DNA of 64,000 nt from assembly GCF_010692395.1 (NCBI RefSeq), contig NZ_JAAHHS010000025.1, positions 1 through 64,000 on the forward strand, given 5' to 3'. The stretch comes from Moorena sp. SIO3H5 (GTDB lineage Bacteria > Cyanobacteriota > Cyanobacteriia > Cyanobacteriales > Coleofasciculaceae). Made by a program: the position numbers and the translations under genes. A model generated the notes under the pieces. It searched no databases and was not told the DNA's origin. It was given only the letters and a program-made list of their open reading frames with translations. This document shows positions 43,706 to 54,224 of this stretch, piece by piece (within the stretch, counting starts at the first letter, position 1; each line of letters starts with the position of its first letter).

Positions 43706-45733
43706 TTATGACTTCACTAAAGTATCACTGGATCTGTACAAGTAGGGTTTGGACTTAGTTTCTACCCCATTCACCACTAAACCCAACAGTTGAGCATTGT
43801 GCTGAGCCAGTTGTTCCAAGCTGTCACTGACAAAGTCACGCTTACTAATCTCAGGTCGAACAACAAACAACAAATTACCGATGACAGCAGCCATCAGGGC
43901 AGTTTCACTGGTCATACTGACCGGAGCACTGTCAATCAAAACATAGTCATAGTCACCCGATTCCTCCGCAGTAGCTAGGCTCTGCTCAAATTTCCCCTGA
44001 GTCACCAGCTCCACAATTTTGCCTTTTTTGTGGGAGGTAGGCAGTAAGTCAAGACTCGGTTGAATCTTCACCGGCTGTCCGGGTTTGAGGGGATCATGGT
44101 GATGACCTAAGCGTTGAGAAAGGGTTGCCTGTCGGAAATCTCCATCTACTACCAAGACCCGAAACCCTAAATCTACCAGAGCTCTCGCCAATCCCAGAGT
44201 GACAGTAGTTTTGCCTTCTGAGACCATCGCGCTAGTAATCAAGATGCGACGGTCCTCTCCAGAGCGTAAGCTAATCACCGATGCTAGTCGCTGAAACTCT
44301 ACATCCGTTTCTGTACCCAGCTCTAATCCCATACCAGCGTGTCTCAGATGAGGGATATTGACCACCATCGGGAACTTGATTGCCTGTAGATCTTTCGGGC
44401 TCAGCAGTGGGTTGCGCCGTTCTAGCAGCAATACCAGCGCTATACTACCCACTGCCGATGCCAGAAAACCATTAGCTATGATTAACAACTTCTTTGGACC
44501 AGCAGGCTTCTCGTCAACAGTGGGAGGGTCAAGCACCTGTACATTGGGATAAGCACTAAAAGCATCAAGATTGACTTGCTCCATTTGAGCAACTAAACCG
44601 TTATAGACTCCCGCAGCCACATTGTACTGTCGCTTTAGTTCCAGCAGCCTAGACTGATGGACAGGAATCACCGTTAAAGTACTTTTGATCTGGTCAATCT
44701 GCTGCTGTAATTGCTCAGCCTGTTGTTGTTGACCACTAGCAGCACTTTCCTCCAGAATCAGTTGCTGGATTAACATTGCTCTTCCTTGAGCACTATCAGT
44801 AAGCGTCGGGTCTACTAACGTATCACCAGCTCCTAGAAAGATGTACTGCTGAATCTGCTGCTGCAACTGCTCACGTTGTAGCAGCAGATTTTGGATCTCG
44901 GGATGAGCATAGGTATAAGTAGTTTGAGCTTTGACCAAAGTCGCTTCCAGTTCAGTCAACTGCTGCCGCACAAACTGGTAATCCCGGTTTTCTGCCAGAC
45001 CTAAAGAGCGGATTGCTTGTTTAGGAGTAAGACCCAAACGAGTCGATAGGATTTGAAGCTGATGTTGACTGGCTTGAGCTTGAGCTTGAGCCTGAGCTTG
45101 GCTAATACTCAGATCAGTAATTGCCCTCACCAGTCCTTCAGTTTGGGCTTTGCTATTCACTAAACCAGAGGATTCCTGAAACTTTGCTAATGCCTCCTGA
45201 GACTGATCCAATTTTTGCTTAGCTCGCTCCAGCGCTTTCTTATTAAACTCAACCCTAGTGGTACCATCTGCTTGACGTAGTTCATTCAGACGCTCCTGAT
45301 ACGCACTGATCAGTGCCTTGACTCGATCTCTTGCTAATTTTGGACTATCCCCAGTGGCATTCAACCAGATCGTAGTCGATTCCTCGTCAGGAGATACCGC
45401 GAACAACTTCTTGTATTGAACCAGCCTTTTAAAATCCGTTTTCTCTGGGTCAGACTCCAACAAGCGCCTCATCAAAGCATCACTGTTTAGAATCGATGCC
45501 TGCATATTCAGAGGATGACTCTTAGTCGCCAATTTAGAATCCCCCTTAGTTAATGACCCAAGGGTTCCTAAACTAGCTTGTAACTTGCCTGTTTCTGGTA
45601 GAATTAGCTGTGCTTTAGCAATCCAAAAAGGCTTTAATAAAGAAAAGGCTCCAAAGCTAGCTCCCAGCACCAACAAATTAAAAACTAATAAAATTGTCCA
45701 ATGTCTATTCAGGATAGCAGCTACTTTTTTCAT
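43706..45733 (-). CDS. Wzc-like polysaccharide co-polymerase / kinase 2
   Basis: 675 residues. TM1 (about 13-33), coiled-coil periplasmic region with an (AQ)5 stretch (213-221), TM2 (about 415-437), then the kinase-like domain: Walker A SAMVSEGKT (501-509), A' VLVVDGDFR (526-534), Walker B YVLIDSAP (597-604). A short C-terminal PYLYRSSD with two tyrosines is a candidate phosphorylation site. It is a diverged paralogue of the one at 27238; the two probably serve different polymers or stages. It leads a - strand pair with the GH gene. The Wzy-like gene upstream is on the same strand. Confidence 0.9.
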   Translation of the reverse strand: MKKVAAILNRHWTILLVFNLLVLGASFGAFSLLKPFWIAKAQLILPETGKLQASLGTLGSLTKGDSKLATKSHPLNMQASILNSDALMRRLLESDPEKTDFKRLVQYKKLFAVSPDEESTTIWLNATGDSPKLARDRVKALISAYQERLNELRQADGTTRVEFNKKALERAKQKLDQSQEALAKFQESSGLVNSKAQTEGLVRAITDLSISQAQAQAQAQASQHQLQILSTRLGLTPKQAIRSLGLAENRDYQFVRQQLTELEATLVKAQTTYTYAHPEIQNLLLQREQLQQQIQQYIFLGAGDTLVDPTLTDSAQGRAMLIQQLILEESAASGQQQQAEQLQQQIDQIKSTLTVIPVHQSRLLELKRQYNVAAGVYNGLVAQMEQVNLDAFSAYPNVQVLDPPTVDEKPAGPKKLLIIANGFLASAVGSIALVLLLERRNPLLSPKDLQAIKFPMVVNIPHLRHAGMGLELGTETDVEFQRLASVISLRSGEDRRILITSAMVSEGKTTVTLGLARALVDLGFRVLVVDGDFRQATLSQRLGHHHDPLKPGQPVKIQPSLDLLPTSHKKGKIVELVTQGKFEQSLATAEESGDYDYVLIDSAPVSMTSETALMAAVIGNLLFVVRPEISKRDFVSDSLEQLAQHNAQLLGLVVNGVETKSKPYLYRSSDTLVKS

Positions 45734-45895
45734 AATATATATTCCTAGAAATTACAATGTTACTTAGATAAACTATAAATTTATATCAATTAATTAATAC
45801 TAAAAATTAATCTAAATCAACGTTTTTATAAATAAAAAATAAATTTATTTAAATAAATAAAAGTCTAATTTTTTTCAATTTTACCTTTTCCATTT

Positions 45896-47224
45896 TCAAG
45901 TTCTGCCAGATAAGTGCTCCCATCGAGAGACAAACTGCTCATTTCGCTGTATTTCGGCAAGAATTGCCCCTAACCAGACCCAAAAATACCACAAATACAC
46001 TGTCATCCAGCTCAAGGGTGTTCCGTTGAGAAGCATGTACAAAGCCACCAGACTTGCAAATGCCCACTGGCAATGATGGTTACCACGAATCGCTGGAGTC
46101 CAAGTATTCCAAAGGGTTGAACCTAGGGCAGCTAGAAAAAAGATAAAGCCAATGATGCCGTGCAAATAAAGAATTGAGGCGTAAGTTGAAAAGGAACCCA
46201 AAGCAATGTCGTAGATATACCATTTGACTGAGCCTTGTATAATTCCCCATCCCATCCAGGGGCGTTCTTGCCAAGCCTCAAGGGTTTTAGTAACCACCAG
46301 TTCGCGGTCTTTCGAGGATGCGGCACGAGCACTATCGAAGATTTCTAGGGGCTTTTTCAGTAAATCACTTAAGGTCAGACCTCCCAAAAAAGCACAAAGT
46401 AATGAGCTTAATGAACCAATCCATAAAGAACCTTGACGAGCCAAACTGCTGCGGAAGCAAGCTGTAATGACCAATGCCATCACAAAGGAAATCCAGGATA
46501 AACGACTAAAACTAATTAGCAGAGCGGTTAAACAACCCGCTACGGATACTTGACGTAAGCGCCGGTTTTCTTCACCCAAGCAAATGAAAAAACTTAGAAT
46601 CGAACACACCCCTACAATCGGGGGGTCCGGGGTGTAAAGAACTGTCCTGGGTAACGGGATACCAAAAAAAGGTTGGAACTCAGCAAATGTAACTAGCAAA
46701 CTCATAGCACCTCCGGGAATCAGACGCGCTAAGGGCGGTACAAAAGGTTCTTTGCCTAATCCCACTACCAGCATGACCATCTCAATGGCGATAGTCACTA
46801 AATATCCTGTTGCCATCCAAGCTACAGCACGGGTGACCACCTTAACCCTGATGACATGCCAAAACGGTAGGAGCAGTGCGGCAACAATTAAACAATAGCT
46901 CTTGAAAAAAGTTACGAAGGTAGCAGCAATTCTCTGCAAGGCAAATCCTACGTCATTGAGACCAAACGTAGCAGTCCAGACCATGACTAGAGCCATACCT
47001 AACCAACCCCAGATACAAACGGGTATTGATACCCTAGTGAGTTTATCGATATCAAAGTTTACTGCTAACAAACCAACAACTACCGCTGGGTAGAAGAGTG
47101 TTTGTATTCCCGACAACCACCAGAGCGGTGTTAGCACAATCACCCAGTAAATAACTTTTTCTGGAAATGACATGGCACCCAGTTTAAAGTTTCTGGTCTG
47201 GAAATCTGGTATGCTAGAAGTCAT
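45896..47224 (-). CDS. O-antigen ligase / Wzy-like polymerase
   Basis: 442 residues with about ten to eleven TM segments (for instance VIYWVIVLTPLWWLSG, YLVTIAIEMVMLVVGLG) and a large periplasmic loop with GWGIIQGSV, typical of the O-antigen ligase/polymerase family (Wzy_C). It would join or polymerise lipid-linked repeat units on the periplasmic face. The start may be the internal Met18 (MSFPEKVIYW). It lies between the Wzx-like flippase and the second Wzc-like gene, all on the - strand, which is the order expected for a Wzx/Wzy-dependent pathway. Confidence 0.87.
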   Translation of the reverse strand: MTSSIPDFQTRNFKLGAMSFPEKVIYWVIVLTPLWWLSGIQTLFYPAVVVGLLAVNFDIDKLTRVSIPVCIWGWLGMALVMVWTATFGLNDVGFALQRIAATFVTFFKSYCLIVAALLLPFWHVIRVKVVTRAVAWMATGYLVTIAIEMVMLVVGLGKEPFVPPLARLIPGGAMSLLVTFAEFQPFFGIPLPRTVLYTPDPPIVGVCSILSFFICLGEENRRLRQVSVAGCLTALLISFSRLSWISFVMALVITACFRSSLARQGSLWIGSLSSLLCAFLGGLTLSDLLKKPLEIFDSARAASSKDRELVVTKTLEAWQERPWMGWGIIQGSVKWYIYDIALGSFSTYASILYLHGIIGFIFFLAALGSTLWNTWTPAIRGNHHCQWAFASLVALYMLLNGTPLSWMTVYLWYFWVWLGAILAEIQRNEQFVSRWEHLSGRT

Positions 47225-47572
47225 ATTTAACAGTCCATACTTTGATATTTTAGAGCACGTTCATTCTATGAGAGTGATTCAAATTTGCTAGCTTCGTTCG
47301 TTTATAGTGTTGTTTTGGTTGTTATTTGTCATTTTTTATTTCTATTGATCGCTCCTCCGGTGTGCTTTCCGTATTAAGAATTAAATTCGCCACGGGTCGC
47401 ACCGCTCCCTACAATCAATGACTTTTTACATCACTCAAGTGATAATTGCTATATATTAGCAGCCACAATAACATTGTGCCTATTGAATGCCTTAATTTAG
47501 ATTAGAGAAATTACCGATTAAAAAGTGAATTCGGTTAACCTAACCTTCAGTAAATTTACTGAATTTATGAGC
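47225..47572. other. Intergenic spacer between flippase and polymerase genes
   Basis: 348 bases with no supported ORF, hairpin or repeat. Confidence 0.5.
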
Positions 47573-49042
47573 TTATAACTGACTTTTGCCTAACTTTGTC
47601 AGCTGATTAGCCAATTTCCCTAGTAGAGACTGGTAACTAAAAAATTGTTTGGCAGCGATGAGGCGAATAAAGACGATATAGAGACTCATAAATAGGAAGG
47701 GCTTCAGGATTGTTGGTAAACCTAGACAACTCACAATTGCTAGCAGTACAATCAGAGCAGCTTTAAAGCACGGAAGTAAAAACTTCATTAATGGCCAACC
47801 TAGTGCTCGGCAAGCAACCCACCACCAGTAAACTGTCCAGACAATTCCTAGCACGAAAGTAACTGCAATTCCCACCCCAATTATTCCTGCTTGCTCAGCA
47901 CCAATGATAAAGCTCAAGAACGCTACGGGAGCAATCAAGAGGTTAACCTTGGCATTAATCCCAGTTCTGCCTTTTGCTGCAAGCATATTAATCAGTGAAT
48001 TATTGATCAGCCTAAAGTAAGCAAACACGAGTAACCAGGGAATCACCTGGCAGGCTGGCACCCACTTCTGGCCAAATATCATAGAGATGACCTGATCGTC
48101 TACCACTAAAAAAAATAAGGCGTATAGAGGAGCCCCTAGGAAAGCCATTTGTTCAACCATGGTTACTAGAACACTTTGCTGCTGTTCGTCATTCTCTAAC
48201 TGGGCGAAGGAGGACATTCCTACCTGATTAATCACCTCACCCATTACAGTGTTAATTGTCTGGGTCAATTGGTAAGCAAAGTTGTAGTATCCCAAATTAG
48301 TATTACCCAGCAGTTTACCAATGACAAAGTTGTCACCATTGGCATTTACATAAAATCCCAAACTCGAGCCAGTGGCACCAAAACAGAACGACAAAACTTC
48401 TGAGCTAGCTTGTGGATCAATCTCTAAGCGGAATTTGTGTTCTACATCACGACGACTAATCCAATACTCTATAACCCGAAAAGCAGCATCTCCCACCGCA
48501 AATGACCAATAGCTCAAACCGATAAAGGCGCAACCAGTAGTAGAGACTACTCGCACTAAGGAGGCGATTATGGTAGCATGAGCTATTTCCCGATACCTCA
48601 TCTGTCTAGTGAGTACTCCCTGATAAACAGACTGGATAGAAGCCACCAGCAGATTAAAGGCGAACACGATCAGAATCCAGACCAGGTCTGGTACACCGAA
48701 AAAGTTAGCCGCTAGGGGGGATATCGCCACCATTGCCACTGCCAAAATCAATCCCCTGGCAATAGCAATTGTGTATGTTGTATTTAAATAACGCTGGTCT
48801 TCAATGCCCTTGTAGACAATAAAAGAGTTGATGGTGCCTTGGGTGAACAAATTTAGGAAAGACCAAAAAATATAGGCAACGCTAATCACCCCAAATTCAG
48901 ATGGCAACAGCAACCTTGCTAGTATCAGGTTACTTAGCAATACCAGCAGACGTGTCCCGAGGGCTCCGTATGTTGTCCAGAAGCCACTTGTGAGTAACGA
49001 CGAGCTGAGTTTCATTAGGTTAGCAAGGTTTGGAAGGGACAA
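47573..49042 (-). CDS. Polysaccharide flippase (Wzx-like, MATE/MOP superfamily)
   Basis: 489 residues with twelve to fourteen predicted TM segments. N-terminal GFWTTYGALGTRLLVLLSNLILARLLLPSEFGVISVAYIF is the typical polysaccharide-transporter start, and FGATGSSLGFYVNANGDNFVIGKLLG matches the mid-domain. It flips lipid-linked oligosaccharide units across the inner membrane. It sits downstream of GT2 (50074-49112) and upstream of the Wzy-like gene on the same strand, fitting a Wzx/Wzy assembly line. Confidence 0.92.
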   Translation of the reverse strand: MSLPNLANLMKLSSSLLTSGFWTTYGALGTRLLVLLSNLILARLLLPSEFGVISVAYIFWSFLNLFTQGTINSFIVYKGIEDQRYLNTTYTIAIARGLILAVAMVAISPLAANFFGVPDLVWILIVFAFNLLVASIQSVYQGVLTRQMRYREIAHATIIASLVRVVSTTGCAFIGLSYWSFAVGDAAFRVIEYWISRRDVEHKFRLEIDPQASSEVLSFCFGATGSSLGFYVNANGDNFVIGKLLGNTNLGYYNFAYQLTQTINTVMGEVINQVGMSSFAQLENDEQQQSVLVTMVEQMAFLGAPLYALFFLVVDDQVISMIFGQKWVPACQVIPWLLVFAYFRLINNSLINMLAAKGRTGINAKVNLLIAPVAFLSFIIGAEQAGIIGVGIAVTFVLGIVWTVYWWWVACRALGWPLMKFLLPCFKAALIVLLAIVSCLGLPTILKPFLFMSLYIVFIRLIAAKQFFSYQSLLGKLANQLTKLGKSQL

Positions 49043-49111
49043 AAGGCTTGCATGTCAAAGGCTTACATGTCAAAGGCAAATGAACAATGACTGATGACTA
49101 ATACAAAATTT

Positions 49112-50074
49112 TTAGTTGTTTCCTGTGTATTCTACGGAGCCAAGTGATCGCTTAATCACCAACTTGGCTAGTGGTGCCAGACGTACAGCTACCAGCGTCA
49201 GAAGCGATCGCGGATCGCGATAGAAGATTGAGCTATTGGCAACTAACGCTTGGTTGATAAAGTGAACAGCTTTAGCTACATCACCAGCAGTTAGGGATAA
49301 TCGAGCTAGATAGCGATACATATAGGCGTAAGCCGTCGGCAATATTTTCTCTACCAATTCTGGAGAGCGTTCATAAGCTGATTTAAGTACCTGTTCATGA
49401 GAATGCTGCATTTGTGTTATGTTAAAAGACAGTCCAGAAGGACGAACTCGATAGCAACACAGGACTCTTGGCTCCCGATAAAAACGCCAGTGTCTCGTAG
49501 CGGCAATTCTTAACCAGAAATCTATATCTTCTGAACTGCGTAACCCTTCGTCAAATTCCCCGACTTCATCCACTAGACAGCTTCGGAATACACCATTAGA
49601 ACCATGACCAATGAAATTTTTACACAGTAGCGCTAGGAGTGGGTCAGACATAACTGGCTTACCACTCAGACGAATTATCGTGGGACTTCCATCATCACTG
49701 ATTGCTTGTGAGGCACTGTAGACAACCCCTACCTCTGGTTCCCGATCCAGTACAGCCACATGCTTAGCTAGTTTGTCTGGCTTGTAAACATCATCTGCAT
49801 CAAGTAGAGCGATGTAGCTAGCATGAGCATGACGGATGCCATAGTTACGAGCCGATGACAGTCCTCCATTGGACTTCTGCAATAACTGAAAGCGTGAATC
49901 TCGCCGACAAAACGTTTTAACCAGTTCAGCGGTATCATCAGTAGAGCCGTCGTCAACAATCAGGACTTCAAATTCTTGATAAGACTGACGCTCAAGAGAA
50001 ACTAGCGCTTCCGAAATGTAGGAACGAACGTTATAAGCAGGAACGACAACACTGACTTTTGGTGAAGTAATCAT
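49112..50074 (-). CDS. Family 2 glycosyltransferase
   Basis: 320 residues, GT-A fold. KVSVVVPAYNVRSYISEALVSLERQS, VDDGSTDDT and the metal-binding LLDADDVYKPDKL are classical GT2 motifs; the ED of LRSSEDIDFWLRIA is the usual catalytic base region. No membrane segment. It probably adds a sugar to the lipid-linked unit that the neighbouring flippase exports. The start is followed by a 1.1-kb AT-rich spacer upstream. Donor sugar unknown. Confidence 0.92.
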   Translation of the reverse strand: MITSPKVSVVVPAYNVRSYISEALVSLERQSYQEFEVLIVDDGSTDDTAELVKTFCRRDSRFQLLQKSNGGLSSARNYGIRHAHASYIALLDADDVYKPDKLAKHVAVLDREPEVGVVYSASQAISDDGSPTIIRLSGKPVMSDPLLALLCKNFIGHGSNGVFRSCLVDEVGEFDEGLRSSEDIDFWLRIAATRHWRFYREPRVLCCYRVRPSGLSFNITQMQHSHEQVLKSAYERSPELVEKILPTAYAYMYRYLARLSLTAGDVAKAVHFINQALVANSSIFYRDPRSLLTLVAVRLAPLAKLVIKRSLGSVEYTGNN

Positions 50075-51233
50075 TCAAAACTCCTATCCCTAATATTTAT
50101 TTCATTTATTAAAACTACAAATCATGAAGTGATGGGGTTAAAAATATATTTTTCAATCTCTCATTACCCAGTCAAATCCTACTGACTTATTTTCGTTAAA
50201 TTTTACTATCTATAGCAAAACTAAATAGACCATGAAACCCAATGCTAATTTATCATCAAACAAAACAATGCTTGTTTTTTTTACTGTTTACTATTGGCTT
50301 TTAACATCAATTATAGTTTCAAATTATATTTGAAAATCATATAATTATTGATTTGGTAATTTATAGTTATTTGCTAAATATAATTAGGGATTTACTTTAT
50401 GAAAAACACTTAGCTCAATTTAATTATCTTGACGTAAAAAAAACTTACTTATAATAATAATTAATAAGCACCTAAACAAAATTAATTTCCTACTACCAAT
50501 CTCTGTACCCCTTACATCGTAAGGCTTTGAGTTTTGGATAATGTGTAATTAATTTTGTGCACCTGCTTATATAGCAGTCCTAAATGATTCGTGAAATATA
50601 TTGGCTAAAGTGATGGCTATAACCCTTGCCCAGCAATGATTCCATATTTTGCTGATTTTACAAATGATTGAGGATTGCTATAACTCAATTATAGTGTCAA
50701 TAATTAAAAATATTTTCCGAAATATTTCCGATTTTTTATAGTAACTTTTAATTAAGTAAAATCTCGCAAAAATCCGTATAATTGCGGTCTAAACAATAGA
50801 TATAAAATACATAATTTGGCTAAAATTTATATAAAGTTTTATTTTGCTTGCCTCACTTGATAAGGGCGGTAAGGGTGGGATTGCTTTTAGATTTTGCCTT
50901 CATCAATCAAGTTATACTAATTCGTAAAATTACAGCTAAACATTAATTTCATCTCCCCATCTCACCATCTCACCATCTGCATCGGTAGTCTAGCTTTGAA
51001 GAATTGGTATTAATTGATGACCCACATTCTGCACTACATTGTGTAGTTCTAAAAGATTACTAATTTTCGGGATTTTGCCATGGGGCTTACGCCGCCTGAA
51101 GGGCTAATCGCAAATTGTTGACTAATTTTGAGTATTTATACTTATTATAAAAAATTCAGATAATATATTAATATGTTATTTAATGCATTAAATGCTAAAA
51201 TATATTCAAAAATAAACGGTGCTACATTAAGAA
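50075..51233. other. AT-rich 1.1-kb spacer
   Basis: No supported ORF, RNA gene or large repeat. Contains the dispersed motif tatatagcagtcctaaatgatt (about 50569) and long A/T runs. It must carry the promoter of the GT2 gene. Confidence 0.5.
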
Positions 51234-51485
51234 ATGCTAAAAAATACCCCATCCTTGCTCCAACCAGATGGGATAAAAAGTTACAAAAATTTACATAGTT
51301 ATAAAAACTTTGGTTCAACTACTGATCAGCGAAGGGTTATAACCAAATGGGCTGATCAGCAACACGCTGATAGCGTCCGCCAAAAGCTCAGGTCCCAATT
51401 CAGTCACCTTCCCTGGTTTATCGAGATTTGGGGCTATAATGAAACGGTTATGAGGGGGGAGGCCACAGATGAGGAGTGGGTATGA
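51234..51485 (+). CDS. Possible small hypothetical protein, 83 aa
   Basis: Clean small frame with charged composition; the core QRRVITKWADQQHADSVRQKLRSQFSHLPWFIEIWGYNETV looks protein-like, and the ending EATDEEWV is acidic. I know no family. The ATG follows TTAAGAA with only a weak ribosome-binding site. It could be a short regulatory protein or a remnant. Confidence 0.4.
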   Translation: MLKNTPSLLQPDGIKSYKNLHSYKNFGSTTDQRRVITKWADQQHADSVRQKLRSQFSHLPWFIEIWGYNETVMRGEATDEEWV

Positions 51486-51725
51486 AAAATTTTTTCAAAA
51501 CTGGCAACTATGCAATTAAAATGCATAACACCTTAAATTGCACAACTTAATTGCACAACCCAAGTAGGAGGTTAGTCACCTTAATGTCTATGTTATCATA
51601 AAAAGCGAGTATAGGTATCGGTTGCAGTTTTTGTTTTCAGTGTTGACAGGTTTCTTCTGTTTCATATTGCTAAGCATGCCTCCGAAATTTCTATCTCTAC
51701 ATAAATCAAATTTTGGAGATATTGT

Positions 51726-52031
51726 ATGTCTGTCTACGTTGGTAACCTTGCACGTGAGGTGACAGAAGAGGATCTGAAATCTGTGTTTGAAGAGTATGGC
51801 AAAATCAAGCGAATTCACATGCCCACCGATCGCGAGACAGGTAAATTAAGGGGCTTTGCTTTTGTGGAAATGAACACAGAGGAGGAAGAAGCGAAGGCCA
51901 TTGAAGAGCTTGATCGAGCTGAATGGATGGGGCGTGAGCTCAAAGTAAATAAAGCCAAACCTCGGGAAAAAAGAAACTCATTTGGGGGGGGTCGCGGCAG
52001 AGGTGATAACTTCGGCGCTCGTCACTACTAA
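51726..52031 (+). CDS. rbpA: RNA-binding protein, RRM type (cyanobacterial Rbp)
   Basis: 101 residues: one RRM with RNP2 VYVGNL (3-8) and RNP1 KLRGFAFVEM (about 41-50), then a short Gly/Arg-rich tail (GGGRGRG). Cyanobacterial Rbp proteins are cold- or stress-regulated and bind mRNAs. A ggagat motif precedes the ATG. The leader from about 51540 is AT-rich and long, as often in cold-regulated genes, but I cannot assign a thermosensor. Its neighbour downstream is rpsU, a classical Rbp/S21 pairing, though here separated by 820 bases. Confidence 0.93.
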   Translation: MSVYVGNLAREVTEEDLKSVFEEYGKIKRIHMPTDRETGKLRGFAFVEMNTEEEEAKAIEELDRAEWMGRELKVNKAKPREKRNSFGGGRGRGDNFGARHY

Positions 52032-52852
52032 GCTCGCTTTGATCTAAATCAAAACCCAATTCTCAGGTCTGAGGGCAGGGCAGGGGTTTTACCCCTGTCA
52101 AGTTCTGCGCTGCGCGTCAGAATTTAGGAAGTAATCCTGGTAGGGTAAAGCAAACCCGAACTATAGTTGAAAGATACTAGTGTGCTTAGGATTGCTGTCT
52201 ATAAGTGGATTGAAGGCATCTTAAACTCTTTGATTCAGACAAGTATGAACGTTTAAGACCTAGAGTAGGAAAACCAAAATAGGTAGTGTTCAGATCGAGA
52301 ATCACACTAGTTTTAGTGTGTGAGTTAAGCAACAATATCGTTAACTCGGTATTGCTGAATCAAGGAATGAATATGAGTGGGGTCGGCATCCTGGCTGCCC
52401 GAAAATATTGAGAACGGGCATCTTGCCCGTTCCAAATAACTATTCAAATCATTCCATTATTAAGCAAGGCCATTAATTCCACGGCTCATAGCTAAAGTCA
52501 GTTTTAAGCGATATATTGTAGCAAACTCTGTAGGCTGAAGCGTGGAAATAAACCATCACAGTTCCCTTGACAAGGAGTAAGGAAAAAATAAGGAGTTTGA
52601 GAGCTTGCTTTTGGCAGGCTTAATTCGGATTTCCTTGCCATAGACGAGTGCAGGCTATCCAGGTGCAATATTATGATTTTTAACGGACTTTAGATATGAG
52701 CCATTCGTTTTAAAAACTGGCCGGATGCCAACACCTTCCGTCAGTTGTAGGAGTTTTGTCAGTCAATCAGAGGTTTGCCCTGTCCTGTTCTTATGGGATG
52801 AATGATGACTTGTTATTCGACCACGGAAGCGATCAAAACAGGAGGACATTGA
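52032..52852. other. 820-base spacer between rbpA and rpsU with a hairpin element
   Basis: A 9-bp stem with 3-base loop (GAACGGGCA TCT TGCCCGTTC, 52412-52432) sits inside a larger imperfect inverted repeat (ggaatgaatatgag near 52363; ctattcaaatcattcc near 52440). This looks like a small palindromic repeat insertion. No ORF is supported. Confidence 0.55.
52840..52845 (+). promoter_or_regulatory. Strong ribosome-binding site of rpsU
   Basis: AGGAGG lies 7 bases before the ATG at 52853 and fixes the start. Confidence 0.85.
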
Positions 52853-53053
52853 ATGACCCAAGTGGTGGTTGGTGAAAATGAGCACTTAGAATCAGCCCTA
52901 CGTCGATTTAAGCGAAAAGTCTCCCAAGCTGGCATCTTTGCTGATATGAAAAAGAATCGTCATTTTGAGACATTTGCACAAAAACGCAAACGTAAAGAAA
53001 TTGCGAGACATCGGGAACGTCGAAGACTCCGAAACCGTAGAAGACGGTTCTAG
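52853..53053 (+). CDS. rpsU: 30S ribosomal protein S21
   Basis: 66 residues, very basic (ending [11 protein letters not shown]), with [27 protein letters not shown] at the N-terminus. It matches small-subunit protein S21, which sits near the mRNA 3' end/anti-Shine-Dalgarno region. Length is standard. A gtaatag heptamer array follows at 53116-53145. Confidence 0.95.
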   Translation: MTQVVVGENEHLESALRRFKRKVSQAGIFADMKKNRHFETFAQKRKRKEIARHRERRRLRNRRRRF

Positions 53054-53115
53054 CAGGGTAGATTGCTATATTAATTTTTTGGATCCACTCCGGTAGCATC
53101 GTTATTGTAAGGCGT

Positions 53116-53145
53116 GGGTAATAGGTAATAGGTAATAGGTAATTG
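53116..53145. repeat. Short tandem repeat gtaatag x4
   Basis: Heptamer array downstream of rpsU. Confidence 0.9.
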
Positions 53146-53282
53146 GCAATTGTGATTACTCCTTTACCATTACCTGTTACCCGTTGCCTATTCCCGTTAC
53201 CCATTATCCAAAACAACCTTAGATTATGAACACTACAAATCACAAACGATAAAAGTGGACTTGATGTAACCTGATTTTTTGC

Positions 53283-54224
53283 TCAAGTTGTTAATGGCTG
53301 AGGATTCTTAGTCAGTAAATTTCGCAACCAGCGTCGAGTATTGGGAGAGAGTAGCCACATACCGAAGTACAAACCTATATCCATAGGTAGGGGTTTGCCA
53401 TGGCGAATGGCTTCCCACAGAAGGGGAAAAAATGCCTTCCACTCACCAGCAAAAGCAGCTCTTGAACTTACCTCTGTCAAGATAAAGGATGCGTAAGCAC
53501 GGGGTGTGACTAAGTCTTGTACTTTTTGAATCCAGTTTAATGAATTCCGCCATTTAGTAGTTCTACTCATACTAGAACGGTTGTCTCCTAAATACCACAC
53601 TGACAATGGTTCAGTCACAAACTCAATTCCTACCTCTTCCAAAGTAGTCGCCCGTAACAGCCAGTCCCAATCTTCGTGAACCTCACCGCTGATCCTGGGG
53701 GGGATTTTTTGCAATAACTCTTTGGATGTAAAAATAGTTGAAGCTTGAATTACTGCTTCTCCCTGGAAGAAGGTATTACGAACAAACAGATATTCACTCA
53801 TTGGTTCTGATTTAGAGGGAATTCTTCTCGGCCAAATGGAATCGTCTTGGGGAGTCCGAGCAATTAGGTAACAGCTGACAATAGGGTATTTGTATTGGGA
53901 GCGATTAGCAGCTTCCAGTTGCAGTTCCAGTTTTTGGGGCATCCATTCGTCATCATCATCTAGATGAGCAATCCATGGGGCTTGAGCTGCAGCAACCCCC
54001 GCCCTCCGAGCGGCGGTGCAACCTTGATTGGTGGGCAGTTCAATCACCCTTAGCCGGGAGTCATCCACTTCTGCTAGTGAGGCACAAGTACCTTCATTCG
54101 GACCATCTATAACAACAATGACTTCAATTTGACTAAGGGTTTGAGCCAGAGCGCTTTGAACAGCTCGTTTAACTAATTTTGGTCTGCGATAGGTAGGTAT
54201 TACGACACTAACTAAGGGTTTCAA
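53283..54224 (-). CDS. Family 2 glycosyltransferase
   Basis: 313 residues, GT-A fold: LVSVVIPTYRRPKLVKRAVQSA, VVIDGPNEGT, and the metal-binding HLDDDDEWMPQKLE. The region GEVHEDWDWLLRA supplies the ED base. No membrane segment. Lies after the rbpA-rpsU island on the - strand next to a HAD-domain protein, again of polysaccharide type. Donor sugar unknown. Confidence 0.92.
   Translation of the reverse strand: MKPLVSVVIPTYRRPKLVKRAVQSALAQTLSQIEVIVVIDGPNEGTCASLAEVDDSRLRVIELPTNQGCTAARRAGVAAAQAPWIAHLDDDDEWMPQKLELQLEAANRSQYKYPIVSCYLIARTPQDDSIWPRRIPSKSEPMSEYLFVRNTFFQGEAVIQASTIFTSKELLQKIPPRISGEVHEDWDWLLRATTLEEVGIEFVTEPLSVWYLGDNRSSMSRTTKWRNSLNWIQKVQDLVTPRAYASFILTEVSSRAAFAGEWKAFFPLLWEAIRHGKPLPMDIGLYFGMWLLSPNTRRWLRNLLTKNPQPLTT

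Noticed and set aside
52908-53243. 111-aa ORF antisense to rpsU
   Set aside because: It is antisense to a certain ribosomal gene and includes a gtaatag array.
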